From an uncultured Sphingomonadaceae bacterium (GTDB lineage Bacteria > Pseudomonadota > Alphaproteobacteria > Sphingomonadales > Sphingomonadaceae), in assembly GCA_947493955.1 (NCBI GenBank), contig CANLSQ010000003.1, forward strand, positions 248,001-312,000: 64,000 nt of DNA. Direction: 5' to 3'. Positions within the stretch are counted from its first letter, which is position 1. Every line of letters starts with the position of its first letter. Made by a program: the position numbers and the translations under genes. Positions 16,414 to 24,779 of the stretch are shown here, one piece after another. Under the pieces are notes generated by a model, which saw only the letters and a list, made by a program, of their open reading frames with translations, searched no databases and had not been told where the DNA came from.

Positions 16414-17247
16414 ATGAAAATCAACAAAGACATGGTTAGTTTTATCACGGGTGGAGCGGCCGGCATTGGCCTTGCCATTGCGCATGCGTTTGCTGCCCGG
16501 GGCGTCAAGATCATGTTAGCGGATATTGATGAGGAGAAGCTCAACCAGGCGGCTGCTGAGCTCAGCGCGAACGGCGCTGATGTTGATACGGTCCTGTGCG
16601 ATGTCGCGGATGAGGCGCAGGTTCGTGCCGCTGCTCAGGCGACAGTTGATCGGTTTGGCAAAGTCCATATCGTGGTCAACAACGCCGGCGTTGCCTTGGG
16701 TGGTGCTCCCGGCGAAATCGATATCAAAGACTGGCGCTGGATTGTTGACATCAACCTGATCGGTGTTGCGCATGGTGTGGAAATTTTCACACCACTGATC
16801 CAAAGTCATGGCGAGGGCGGTTATTTCATCAACACGGCATCCATGGCGGGTCATGGCGCGGCCCCCGGAATGGCACCCTATAACGCCACCAAATTTGCCG
16901 TTGTCGGCTATTCGGAAGCATTGAAGCAGGAACTGGCCCCAAGCAATATCGGCGTCAGTATCCTGTGTCCGGCTTGGGTAAAAACCAATATCCACCGCAG
17001 CGCCTTTGACAAGCCCACTGGTGGAGGTGACGAGAGTGATCCGCAATTCCAGGCCATGGCCGCAGTGATTGATGGCGGGCTGAATCCCGCCGATGTCGCG
17101 GAATGGACCGCGCAATGTGTCGAAGCTGATCGCCTGTATATATTCACACACCCTGAATTTGCTGGAGCGATTGACCAGCGTTATGCCATGGTCAAGGCCG
17201 ACTATGACGCTTGCTCAGAATTTCCGGCGTTTCAAAAGAAAGCGTAG
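16414..17247 (+). CDS. Short-chain dehydrogenase/reductase
   Basis: 277 residues with a classical SDR fold. TGGAAGIG near the N-terminus binds the dinucleotide, and an Asp at the end of beta-2 (MLADID) favours NAD(H). NNAGVALGG follows, and the catalytic set is Ser in NTASMAGHG with Tyr and Lys in YNATK. AAGGA lies upstream of the ATG at 16414. The substrate is unknown. It follows cca by 30 bases and precedes an NTF2-like gene by 41 bases, so it could be in either transcript. Confidence 0.88.
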   Translation: MKINKDMVSFITGGAAGIGLAIAHAFAARGVKIMLADIDEEKLNQAAAELSANGADVDTVLCDVADEAQVRAAAQATVDRFGKVHIVVNNAGVALGGAPGEIDIKDWRWIVDINLIGVAHGVEIFTPLIQSHGEGGYFINTASMAGHGAAPGMAPYNATKFAVVGYSEALKQELAPSNIGVSILCPAWVKTNIHRSAFDKPTGGGDESDPQFQAMAAVIDGGLNPADVAEWTAQCVEADRLYIFTHPEFAGAIDQRYAMVKADYDACSEFPAFQKKA

Positions 17248-17288
17248 ATATGAGACCGTGAACGCGGTTTCAGAAGGAAGGTCAGATC

Positions 17289-17714
17289 ATGGACGTTATC
17301 CCGATTATCGCCGCAGCTACAGCTGCAAGTCAGCCGAACGTGGCCGATGTGGCAACGCTCGCTGCTATCGAGGCGACCTGTCACGACTATGTTGACGGCC
17401 AACTACAAGGAGATCCCGAGCGCGTGGCACGCTCACTGCACCCCGATCTCGCCAAGCGCGCTGTGATTGGGAAGCAGCCCTATGAAAGTTTTGGGTTGAG
17501 GCGGATGACCAAAGAGGAACTGGTTTCTCTGACCAAGCGCGGCGCGCTTAAAACACCCATCGAAAAATGGAACCGCACCTGCAAAATTCTCGATGTGACG
17601 GGCAATGCCGCTTCGGTTCGTCTCGAAACACCTTGGTTTGTGGACTATTTTCATATGGGTAATTTCGATGGGAAATGGCTGATAGTGAATGCTTTGTGGT
17701 ATATGAAAAAATAG
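17289..17714 (+). CDS. NTF2-like protein (putative lumazine-binding / SnoaL-like)
   Basis: 141 residues. An initial helix with AAIEATCHDYVDGQLQGDPER, HPDLAKRAV, and a curved sheet ending in YFHMGNFDGKWLIVNALWY match the NTF2-like family named putative lumazine-binding. Such proteins are small cone-shaped enzymes or ligand binders, and function cannot be deduced. AAGGAAG precedes the ATG at 17289. The first residues are mildly hydrophobic, but no clear signal peptide is seen. Confidence 0.82.
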   Translation: MDVIPIIAAATAASQPNVADVATLAAIEATCHDYVDGQLQGDPERVARSLHPDLAKRAVIGKQPYESFGLRRMTKEELVSLTKRGALKTPIEKWNRTCKILDVTGNAASVRLETPWFVDYFHMGNFDGKWLIVNALWYMKK

Positions 17715-17781
17715 CTGAAGTGGCACAGTCTTGTAGTCGTTTGATCGCGGACCATGAAGGCCGCAGATCCAAACAGCAGTT

Positions 17782-17827
17782 GAACCCCATCTTCTAAATG
17801 CCGGCAAATGCGGGAAAGACGGGGTTC
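17782..17827. repeat. REP-like extragenic palindrome between convergent genes
   Basis: GAACCCC at 17782-17788 pairs with GGGGTTC at 17821-17827. The stem continues through a mismatch (a G-U pair on the minus strand) into TCTT/AAGA, with the 8-base palindrome TGCCGGCA in the loop. The minus-strand core TTTCCCGC resembles the widespread ATTCCCGC-type palindromes of proteobacteria. It lies between the stops of two convergent genes and may end both transcripts. Confidence 0.5.
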
Positions 17828-17869
17828 TGGTTGGTAGCTCGGTCCGAATTCCAAGCGTGAGCGTCGATA

Positions 17870-19567
17870 CTAAGTGTTACCAGGTGGGTTCTGCCGTTGT
17901 CTGGTCTGCCAGTTTTCGTCGATCCAGCTCGGCGCCGACGATGGTGGGAGCAGCGGCTGTCTGAGGATAATATCTGAAGCCCTTTCGGCGACCATGATGG
18001 TCGGGGCATTGATATTTCCGTTGGTGACGGTCGGGAAAACGGATGCATCAACAACGCGCAGGCTGTCCAAGCCTATGACCCTGCATTCGGTATCTACAAC
18101 TGCCAAGGGATCATCCGGCGATCCCATTTTGCAGGTTCCGCACGGGTGATAAGCACTCTCCACATTGTCTTTCACCCATGCATCTATTTGCTCGTCCGTA
18201 TCTATGTCTGTGCCGGGCTGTAGCTCATCTCCGCGATAGGCATCCATGGCCGGTTGCGAGATGATTTCTCGGGTGAGGCGGATGCACTGGCGCCAGACCG
18301 ACACGTCATCGGGATGCTGCATATAATTATAGAGGATGCTCGGCGCTTCTGATGGGTCAGCGGACTTTATCCGCACACGGCCTCTGCTCTTCGGCTTGTT
18401 GGGGCCGACATGAACCTGGAATCCATGTCCTTTCAAGGACGGCGTGCCATCATATCGCATGGCGGCTGGCAGGAAATGATATTGGATGTCCGGTGATTTT
18501 CGCCCGGCGTCGGATCGGATGAACGCACAGGATTCAAAATGATTGGTTGCGCCGAGACCGGATTTGAACAGAACCCACTGGATGCCGATCATTAACTTGC
18601 TGAACCAGCCCAGCTTATTGTTGAGGCTGACCGGCTCTTTGCAATGAAACTGGAAATAGACCTCCAAATGGTCCTGCAGATTCTCGCCCACGCCGGGCAG
18701 TTCGTGCACTTGCTTCACCCCGGCATCTTGAAGCACCGATTTGGCGCCGATGCCAGAATGCTGGAGCAATGCTGGTGAAGCGATAGAGCCTGCGGCGAGT
18801 ATGATCTCTTTTGCGGCAAAGACGGTGGTTGTGACGCCGCTGCGTTCCAGCGCCACACCGGTGGCGCGCTTGCCTTCCATGATCAGGCGATCGACGAGCG
18901 CGCCTGTCCAGACCGTCAGATTGGGTCTTTTCTTCACAGGGTCCAGATAAGCGCGCGCGGTAGATTCGCGGATACCGCCCCGTACCGTCATATGCATCGC
19001 GCCAAAACCCTCTTGCCGATAGCCATTATAGTCTTCGGTCTTCGGGTATCCGGCTTGGACACCGGCATCGATAAAAGTCTGATATAGCGGATTGCCGGAC
19101 ATGTTGTTGCCGCCGCCAACGCCAAGTGGTCCACTGCCGCCGCGATAATCGTCAGCGCCGCCTTGCCAGGTTTCCGAACGCTGGAAATAGGGCAGGCAAT
19201 CGGCATAGCTCCACCCCCTGGCACCGGATTGTTCCCATTCGTCAAAATCGCAGCTGTGTCCACGGACATATACCATGCCGTTGATAGACGATGTCCCGCC
19301 CAACCCCTTGCCGCGCGGACAGCTTATCTGCCGGCCATCCAGTGCCGGTTCCGGGTCGCTATGATAGCCCCAGTTATAGGTTTGGGATGCCATAGGATAG
19401 GACAGGGCGGTTGGCATCTGGACCAGGATATTCTTGTCGCTTCCGCCAGCCTCTAGCAGCAGCACCCTGTTTCTGCCGTCGGCGGTCAAACGGTTAGCCA
19501 GAACGCATCCTGCCGAACCGGCGCCGATGATGATATAGTCCCAGTCAGCTTGTTCATTGTTGGACAT
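17870..19567 (-). CDS. GMC-family FAD oxidoreductase (choline dehydrogenase-like)
   Basis: A 565-residue flavoprotein. The ADP-binding motif is [13 protein letters not shown] near residue 17, followed by [27 protein letters not shown] is GMC signature 1, and the [17 protein letters not shown] region is signature 2. The catalytic His-Asn pair sits in [11 protein letters not shown] and [10 protein letters not shown]. The family oxidises alcohols, and the closest pattern is choline dehydrogenase. Its start overlaps the end of the BCCT transporter gene by 14 bases, so import of a quaternary amine followed by oxidation is a reasonable guess. No betaine-aldehyde dehydrogenase is present here. Confidence 0.9.
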   Translation of the reverse strand: MSNNEQADWDYIIIGAGSAGCVLANRLTADGRNRVLLLEAGGSDKNILVQMPTALSYPMASQTYNWGYHSDPEPALDGRQISCPRGKGLGGTSSINGMVYVRGHSCDFDEWEQSGARGWSYADCLPYFQRSETWQGGADDYRGGSGPLGVGGGNNMSGNPLYQTFIDAGVQAGYPKTEDYNGYRQEGFGAMHMTVRGGIRESTARAYLDPVKKRPNLTVWTGALVDRLIMEGKRATGVALERSGVTTTVFAAKEIILAAGSIASPALLQHSGIGAKSVLQDAGVKQVHELPGVGENLQDHLEVYFQFHCKEPVSLNNKLGWFSKLMIGIQWVLFKSGLGATNHFESCAFIRSDAGRKSPDIQYHFLPAAMRYDGTPSLKGHGFQVHVGPNKPKSRGRVRIKSADPSEAPSILYNYMQHPDDVSVWRQCIRLTREIISQPAMDAYRGDELQPGTDIDTDEQIDAWVKDNVESAYHPCGTCKMGSPDDPLAVVDTECRVIGLDSLRVVDASVFPTVTNGNINAPTIMVAERASDIILRQPLLPPSSAPSWIDENWQTRQRQNPPGNT

Positions 19568-20723
19568 GAATCGGTTGCCCCGTTTGCGATAATTTTTGCA
19601 GCGCTTCTCTACGCCGGTAGATCAGAAAGTAGATACAGCCGTAAAGGGCAATCACAACCATGCCGATCCATTCGATTTTCAGCGGCGTAAACTGGTAGAG
19701 CATGATCAGCCCGAAAAGCAGCCCCCAATGACTCGCAATATAGAGCGGCATGCCCAGTCGTTTAACGGTCAGGTTGAGGTTTTCCGAATAAAGCCGGGTC
19801 AGGGAATCCAGCGAATTCAGTACGAAGATAATACCGACAACGACCATCGCAACTTGAAGATATTCTGCCAAGACAATCTCTTCGGTATGATAGTGAAACA
19901 GGACCGAAAACCAGATGGCAATGGGAATGGACGGCAAGATCAAAAGTGCCAATAATAGCTGCAGTGGCCTGATTCCACCGAGGAACCGCGCAACAAATTG
20001 CCCAATCATGATACTCCAGGCAAACCACCAGAAAAGATAGAACGCATGATAGTCGGTGACCGGACTTAAAAATTTGTCGATATTGCTGAAATAGCCACCA
20101 AGATTTTGGCCGCTCGCAAGAAGATCGCCAGCGCCCATTCCATTCGCCACCATGAGGCCGAGGATCAACAGCGCGAATAGCGCGAAAGACCCATAGCTCA
20201 GCCATTTGACATAGCGGATATCGGTGCTGGACAATACTGCGCCGAGCACCACTGCCGCAACCAAAGAGTAGCGCGCAACCGGCGAAATATCAGCGATATA
20301 ATCAGGCAGGTAACTCAGGAAAAGAAACCCCGTAAAGGCGCAGGTTGCGACGATGACAATATTGTTGGCCAGCGCCACCCACCATAGCTCGAACAGTTTG
20401 AGACGTGGCTCGATTACGCAGAAATAGAAGGTTGTGAGAAAGTAAAATCCCCAGACCAGAAACGCCCAGAATCCAAACTCGATCGCCAGCGGATTGGTAA
20501 AACCGTAGGGTGTTTCGGTTGCATAAACTGGAAACTCGGTAAGCGGAAACATGATCAATCCGACGTCCAGACCTGACGTGAACAGGATCGCGGTAAAGGC
20601 CAGCAGATTGCTCGGTTCCGTGCCGTAAAGTTTGATATTCCGGTAACGCAGCGCCAGAAAAACCGATGTTGCAAGCGTAATCAGGATAGCAGTGGTCAAG
20701 ATGATATGGGCGATGGGCAACAA
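19554..20723 (-). CDS. BCCT-family transporter (short, divergent)
   Basis: A polytopic inner-membrane protein of about 390 residues with 10-11 hydrophobic segments. The BCCT hallmark is [23 protein letters not shown], given here in two parts: [10 protein letters not shown] and [31 protein letters not shown] stands where the family's Gly-rich substrate/sodium site and the W/F-G-x-x-E-P run are found, but it has diverged. Members move choline, betaine or carnitine and usually have 500 or more residues and 12 helices. I place the start at TTG 20720 or 20723, just after AGGAAG; an upstream GTG/ATG pair at 20840/20837 would add about 39 non-hydrophobic residues without a ribosome-binding site. It is translationally linked to the GMC oxidoreductase. 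Confidence 0.75.
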   Translation of the reverse strand: MLPIAHIILTTAILITLATSVFLALRYRNIKLYGTEPSNLLAFTAILFTSGLDVGLIMFPLTEFPVYATETPYGFTNPLAIEFGFWAFLVWGFYFLTTFYFCVIEPRLKLFELWWVALANNIVIVATCAFTGFLFLSYLPDYIADISPVARYSLVAAVVLGAVLSSTDIRYVKWLSYGSFALFALLILGLMVANGMGAGDLLASGQNLGGYFSNIDKFLSPVTDYHAFYLFWWFAWSIMIGQFVARFLGGIRPLQLLLALLILPSIPIAIWFSVLFHYHTEEIVLAEYLQVAMVVVGIIFVLNSLDSLTRLYSENLNLTVKRLGMPLYIASHWGLLFGLIMLYQFTPLKIEWIGMVVIALYGCIYFLIYRRREALQKLSQTGQPIHVQQ

Positions 20724-20921
20724 TGCTTCCTGACAAGGGCGTAAGCCCGAAGGCTTAAAGCGCGATTCCCACAAAGTCGAACATAGAATATATATTGGCG
20801 GTCTTTTTGCAGGATCAGAAAAACTGCCCCAAGCCATCACTAGCTTTTTTGCAACTTGCTCGCCAAACCATTGTAGCGCATCGATATTTTCAGATGGGGT
20901 CAGTTGGGTGACGAATGATCT

Positions 20922-21608
20922 ATGGATTTTGACTTTAACACAGCGCTGCTAATTCACTTTGGCGCGCTTTTTTACATCATTGCTTTTCTGATCCGGGACG
21001 AACTGAAGCTTCGTCTTATGGTGCTAGCGGGCTCGGCATTTTATCTGCTCTATTATTATTTATTCCCGGAAATTCCGTTGTGGGATGCCATCGTCACAAC
21101 TTGCATATTGGTTGCCGCAAATTTGATCATTCTTTTTCGCATATTGATGGAACGCACTGTTTTTGCGCTTAAATCGGAAGAGAAAGAGTTGTTCGAGGCC
21201 TTTGACGGTTTCAGTCCCGGCCAATTTCGCCAGCTGCTCAAAATCGCGCATTGGGAGACGGCTGGATCACCTGCCATTCTGGCCGCTGCAAACGAGCCGT
21301 TGTCGGAGCTATATTTTATATTCGACGGGACCGTGGTGATCAAAAAGGGTGACAATGAATTTCAACTCGCCCCGGGTAATTTTATCGGAGAAATAGCCTT
21401 TGTGCTAGGCCGTCTACCAACGGCTGACGTTACTGCAGAACCGGGGGCACGTCTGATAAAATGGGATGCATCTCAAATCATGCGGTTGATGGAAAAATCA
21501 CCGGCTTTCCAAAACGCTATCATGGCGCTGCTCAGTCGTGATTTGGCTGAAAAACTCGCAAAGAGTATTAAAGTGGAAGATCAGATGGACGACATACCCA
21601 CAATTTAA
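20922..21608 (+). CDS. Popeye-like membrane protein with cyclic-nucleotide-binding domain
   Basis: 228 residues. Three hydrophobic segments (about 5-25, 30-48 and 55-75) are followed by a soluble cNMP-binding fold (about 95-215), the topology of Popeye/POPDC-like proteins, which also exist in bacteria. The region GNFIGEIAFVLGRLPTADV corresponds to the phosphate-binding cassette, but the Arg that contacts the cyclic phosphate in CRP/PKA is replaced (Pro at the aligned place), as in other Popeye cassettes that use a different set. It is likely a membrane sensor or scaffold. It is divergent from the BCCT gene, and the next gene is a convergent HTH gene. Confidence 0.72.
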   Translation: MDFDFNTALLIHFGALFYIIAFLIRDELKLRLMVLAGSAFYLLYYYLFPEIPLWDAIVTTCILVAANLIILFRILMERTVFALKSEEKELFEAFDGFSPGQFRQLLKIAHWETAGSPAILAAANEPLSELYFIFDGTVVIKKGDNEFQLAPGNFIGEIAFVLGRLPTADVTAEPGARLIKWDASQIMRLMEKSPAFQNAIMALLSRDLAEKLAKSIKVEDQMDDIPTI

Positions 21609-21664
21609 CAAAGTACATATTGGAGCACCGTCTCAAAAAAATGAGCGTAACAGCCGTCGTCATC

Positions 21665-21955
21665 TTACATCTGTTCCAGCGGCCCATTGCGGGAGGCCAG
21701 TCTGTAAATTCCCCGGACTCCGGCTTCGTTGACCCTCAATAGCCCTGCCTTGACGGCACATGCGACCATATGGGTCCGGTTTCTTGCGCGCAGTTTCAGC
21801 CTGACATTTTCCACATGTCGTTCAACTGTCCGGGGTGATATGTTGATTTCCAGTGCGACTTCCTTGGCGGACAGCCCCAACGTGATATATTCCAGTATTT
21901 CCGTTTCCCGGCGAGTAAGTACCGGGTCATTGATCAATGCGAGTGGTTCCAACAT
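21665..21955 (-). CDS. Stand-alone LuxR/GerE-type HTH regulator
   Basis: 96 residues consisting almost wholly of a GerE helix-turn-helix: LTRRETEILEYITLGLSAKEVA, then INISPRTVERHVENVRLKLRARNR (both shown in parts here), then HMVACAVKAGLL. There is no receiver or ligand domain, and the last 20 residues are unconserved. The size resembles single-domain LuxR proteins such as GerE itself. It lies in a patch of signalling genes (Popeye-like protein, 50-codon gene, winged-helix/hydrolase). Targets are unknown. Confidence 0.8.
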   Translation of the reverse strand: MLEPLALINDPVLTRRETEILEYITLGLSAKEVALEINISPRTVERHVENVRLKLRARNRTHMVACAVKAGLLRVNEAGVRGIYRLASRNGPLEQM

Positions 21956-22016
21956 TATAAACTACCTTGTTCAACAAGCTCGCGCATTTGTACGCGGGCT
22001 GGTTGGGGATAAAATG

Positions 22017-22040
22017 GGGGCTGCACTTATGCGCAGCCCC
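22017..22040 (-). terminator. Hairpin terminator downstream of the 50-codon gene
   Basis: GGGGCTGC at 22017-22024 region and GCAGCCCC at 22033-22040 form an 8-bp perfect stem around an 8-base loop. On the minus strand the stem is followed by CATTTTATCC, a short T-rich tail. No annotated large gene points into it from the right, but the 50-codon reading frame at 22111-22263 does, which supports that frame being a real transcription unit. Confidence 0.5.
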
Positions 22041-22110
22041 AGGTGGCAGGAGAAAACAGCCAGGCCATTTTATCCTGCATTGAGGTCGTCAGGGTCGTGC
22101 AAAATCAATT

Positions 22111-22263
22111 TCAATTTTGCGGCTGTATGGCCGCGGTCAATATCGCAGTTTTTTTCTCAAGATCGCGCAATGTTTCTGTCTTGGTCGTCGCTCGAATAGA
22201 TATTGCTGGGAGAACATTATTAATTCCTTCTATCTGTTTGTGAGTTGAATATTCATTCAACAA
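22111..22263 (-). CDS. Small hypothetical protein, 49-50 residues
   Basis: A reading frame starting with tandem TTG codons (22263 or 22260) after a strong GGAGG placed 5 or 8 bases upstream, and ending at TGA 22111. The product is mixed polar and hydrophobic, with a plausible helix RDLEKKTAILTAAIQ at its C-terminal end and no Cys. I recognise no family. A GC-rich hairpin with a T-rich tail follows about 70 bases after the stop. The gap of 521 bases between the neighbouring genes holds nothing else convincing. Its place between a GerE regulator and a divergent winged-helix/hydrolase gene suggests a regulatory or signal-peptide role, but that is a guess. Confidence 0.4.
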   Translation of the reverse strand: MLNEYSTHKQIEGINNVLPAISIRATTKTETLRDLEKKTAILTAAIQPQN

Positions 22264-22476
22264 GCGTGCCTCCAATGTTACCTTTGCGTGTTAGGCAGCA
22301 TGTTCATAAGCATGTCATTTCCGTTGTTTTTTGTTGCGGCGGCCTTAAATTGCGGCGTTGATCTTATTGGTCCTAGGTTTTCTAGCATTCGCCCGATGTG
22401 TCGATGATCACCACTGGCCATGAGCTTGCCGCTAGAATGACGAATTCCAACTCGGGGGCGAGTAATCGGAGTAGCC

Positions 22477-23880
22477 ATGCCAAATCTGGAAATCGAAGTG
22501 CTTGGCGGCTTGTCCGTGCGCCGCGGAGGTCAGCCGGTAAAATTACCAGCATCGCGCAAGGCCCGCGCAATGCTGGCGTTCCTTTTGCTTACCGGAAAGC
22601 CGCAGCATCGCGAAAGGCTGTGCGATCTATTCTGGGAGGGGCCGGATGATCCGAGAGGTGCTCTCAGATCCGCCATCTGGAAACTGCGCCGATTGCTGAA
22701 TGAACCCGAAGCAGAACGGATTGTAGCCGACCGGGAAAAGGTTCATTTTGAACCAGTGGCAGCGACAATCGACTATAAGAATTTGATTGAACGCGCGCAG
22801 CGCGATGAGGAGCTGGCCGGGCAGGATTTTGCGGATGTGCGTGCAGCGCTAGACCAACCCCTGCTTGCTGGTCTCGATCTGCCGGACCACTCTCATTATC
22901 AAGCATGGTTGACTGCGATGCGGGAAGAAGCGGAAGCATTGCGTACGCGGTTACTGCCTGATTTAGGTGCAAGAGCTGGAACGCCGCTCGACAGGCCGAG
23001 CCAGTTGCATCTTGCACGGCAAAAAATCGGCTTTGCGGGCGCCAAAGACGGTACCCGTATTGCATGGGCCCGGATCGGATCAGGGCCGCCACTGCTGAAA
23101 GCGGCCAACTGGCTCAATCATCTTGAACTGGACTGGGACAGCGAGGTCTGGTCACCATTATTTCAGGAGCTGGCGCGTGACTACAGTCTGGTCCGCTATG
23201 ACGAACGAGGCAATGGCATGTCCGATTGGGATGCAGCAGATCTTGGGTTTGACGCCTTTGTTACAGATCTGGAAACAGTGGTTGCCCAAAGCGGTGTGGA
23301 GCGTTTTCCTTTACTCGGCATATCGCAGGGCGCGGCCGTCGCTATTGAATATGCTGCAAAAAACCCCGATCGGGTCAGTCATCTGATCCTTTGGGGCGGT
23401 TATGCGGCGGGCTGGCGCGCCGATGGCGACACCGAATCGGTTGCCGAGAGAGAAGCTTTGATCACTCTGGTTGCCAAGGGTTGGAGCCGTGACGATTCCA
23501 GCTATCGCAATCTGTTTTCCCGGGCGCTGATTCCCGGTGCTACGGAATCTGAAAGGGCGGCGTTTGACGAATTCCAGAGGAAAACCGTTTCGGCTGCCAA
23601 TGCCGCCCGTTTTCTGGAAACCTTTGCGGATATCGACGTGCGGCACCGACTGGAGGCAATACAGTGCCCCACACTGGTCATGCATGCGCGCGGTGATCAG
23701 CGCGTTCCGGTCGCCAAGGGCGCGGAGCTTGCCAGTGGGATCAGCGGGGCGGAGTTCGTTACACTGCCGACCGACAACCATCTCTTGCTCGGCCGCGAGC
23801 ATAGTTCTGAGCTTTTTGTTGCCCACGTGCGACAGTTTTTGTCAGACAAGGTAGACGACAGGTTCAAAACTGTCCGATAG
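22477..23880 (+). CDS. Winged-helix (SARP/OmpR-type) domain fused to alpha/beta hydrolase
   Basis: 467 residues. Residues 1-95 read as the DNA-binding domain of SARP/OmpR-type regulators (EVLGGLSVRRGGQPVKL, SRKARAMLAFLLL, RERLCDLFWEGPDDPRGALR shown in parts). A helical linker (about 100-180) follows, then an alpha/beta hydrolase (about 190-460) opening DGTRIAWARIGSGPPLLK. A full catalytic triad can be placed: Ser283 in GISQG, Asp407 in HARGDQRVPV and His435 in TDNHLLL. The same hydrolase type is known fused to adenylate cyclase or SARP modules. Substrate or ligand is unknown; a regulator gated or tuned by hydrolysis is a plausible reading. GGAG lies six bases before the ATG. Confidence 0.85.
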   Translation: MPNLEIEVLGGLSVRRGGQPVKLPASRKARAMLAFLLLTGKPQHRERLCDLFWEGPDDPRGALRSAIWKLRRLLNEPEAERIVADREKVHFEPVAATIDYKNLIERAQRDEELAGQDFADVRAALDQPLLAGLDLPDHSHYQAWLTAMREEAEALRTRLLPDLGARAGTPLDRPSQLHLARQKIGFAGAKDGTRIAWARIGSGPPLLKAANWLNHLELDWDSEVWSPLFQELARDYSLVRYDERGNGMSDWDAADLGFDAFVTDLETVVAQSGVERFPLLGISQGAAVAIEYAAKNPDRVSHLILWGGYAAGWRADGDTESVAEREALITLVAKGWSRDDSSYRNLFSRALIPGATESERAAFDEFQRKTVSAANAARFLETFADIDVRHRLEAIQCPTLVMHARGDQRVPVAKGAELASGISGAEFVTLPTDNHLLLGREHSSELFVAHVRQFLSDKVDDRFKTVR

Positions 23881-23902
23881 GGCCGGTTATACGAAACCGG
23901 CC
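23881..23902. terminator. Hairpin between convergent genes
   Basis: GGCCGGTT and AACCGGCC form a perfect 8-bp stem with a 6-base loop. It begins right after the stop of the hydrolase-fusion gene and includes the stop codon of the convergent epimerase-like gene. No T-tract follows on either side, so termination efficiency is uncertain. Confidence 0.4.
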
Positions 23903-24684
23903 ATGCCTGCCTTGTAGTCAGGATATTGCGGCTGCCAGTCCAACAGCCGCTTCGCCTTACCATTTGCGACCCGGCGGTTTTCTTCATAGAAACCCAGGGC
24001 TGATTTCGAAAGACCGGCATCTTCCAGAGAGAGCAAAGGCGGCGGCTCCATACCAATGAGCCTTGCGGCATGGGCGATAACCTCATGCTGCGGAGCGGGC
24101 AGGTCGTCGGCAATATTGTAAACCCCGGCAGGGCCATCAAAAGATGCAACCACAGCGGCCACGATATCATCGACATGGATACGGCTGAACACCTGTCCGG
24201 GAACATCGACCCTTTTTGCTTTACCTTGCTCGACCCTGGTGATCGGGTTGCGGCCCGGCCCGTAAATGCCAGGCAGGCGCAGTACGCGGACATCGTCGCG
24301 CATGCCCTGCCAGCGCTGGTCAGCATCGCTGCGGGACTTGCGCCGTCCAGAGCCAATCGGCGCGCTTTCATCGACCCAGGCACCTTCCGCATCACCGTAG
24401 ACTCCGGTAGACGAGAGGTAGCCTGTCCATTCCAGCGATGCGGCTTTTATCGCTTCTCCGTAACCATCCAGCACCGGTTCAATGCCGTCGCGGGTAGGCG
24501 GAACAGAAGAGATTATGTGGGTTGCGGTTTCAATTGCCGCCAAGACTGATGCTTCGTCATCAAACGCCATTGCTTCATCCGATGCCTCCCGCCGGGTACC
24601 GGTTACTTGCCATCCCTCGCCGCGCAATCGTTCAGTGAGCCGCTTTGCCGTGTAACCCAGTCCAAAGATGAGCATATGAGGCAT
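23887..24684 (-). CDS. NAD(P)-binding epimerase-like protein (YeeZ type, extended SDR)
   Basis: 265 residues from ATG 24684 (MPHMLIFGLGYTAKRL); a second ATG at 24675 is possible. The Rossmann motif is FGLGYTAKRL, and YLSSTGVYGD carries the catalytic-region Ser/Tyr pattern of extended SDRs. RLPGIYGPGRNPI and SRIHVDDIVAAVVASF are also typical. The family is widespread, and its reaction is not established for most members. It is divergent from pepN with a short intergenic space. Confidence 0.8.
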   Translation of the reverse strand: MPHMLIFGLGYTAKRLTERLRGEGWQVTGTRREASDEAMAFDDEASVLAAIETATHIISSVPPTRDGIEPVLDGYGEAIKAASLEWTGYLSSTGVYGDAEGAWVDESAPIGSGRRKSRSDADQRWQGMRDDVRVLRLPGIYGPGRNPITRVEQGKAKRVDVPGQVFSRIHVDDIVAAVVASFDGPAGVYNIADDLPAPQHEVIAHAARLIGMEPPPLLSLEDAGLSKSALGFYEENRRVANGKAKRLLDWQPQYPDYKAGMAGFV

Positions 24685-24779
24685 GGCTTGAGTTTCCCTA
24701 TAGAATAGATCGGATGGGCCCGATGATAGAAGCATAAACGCAATTGCACGACGTGCAAATGGCTCTTATGGCGGGAGTC

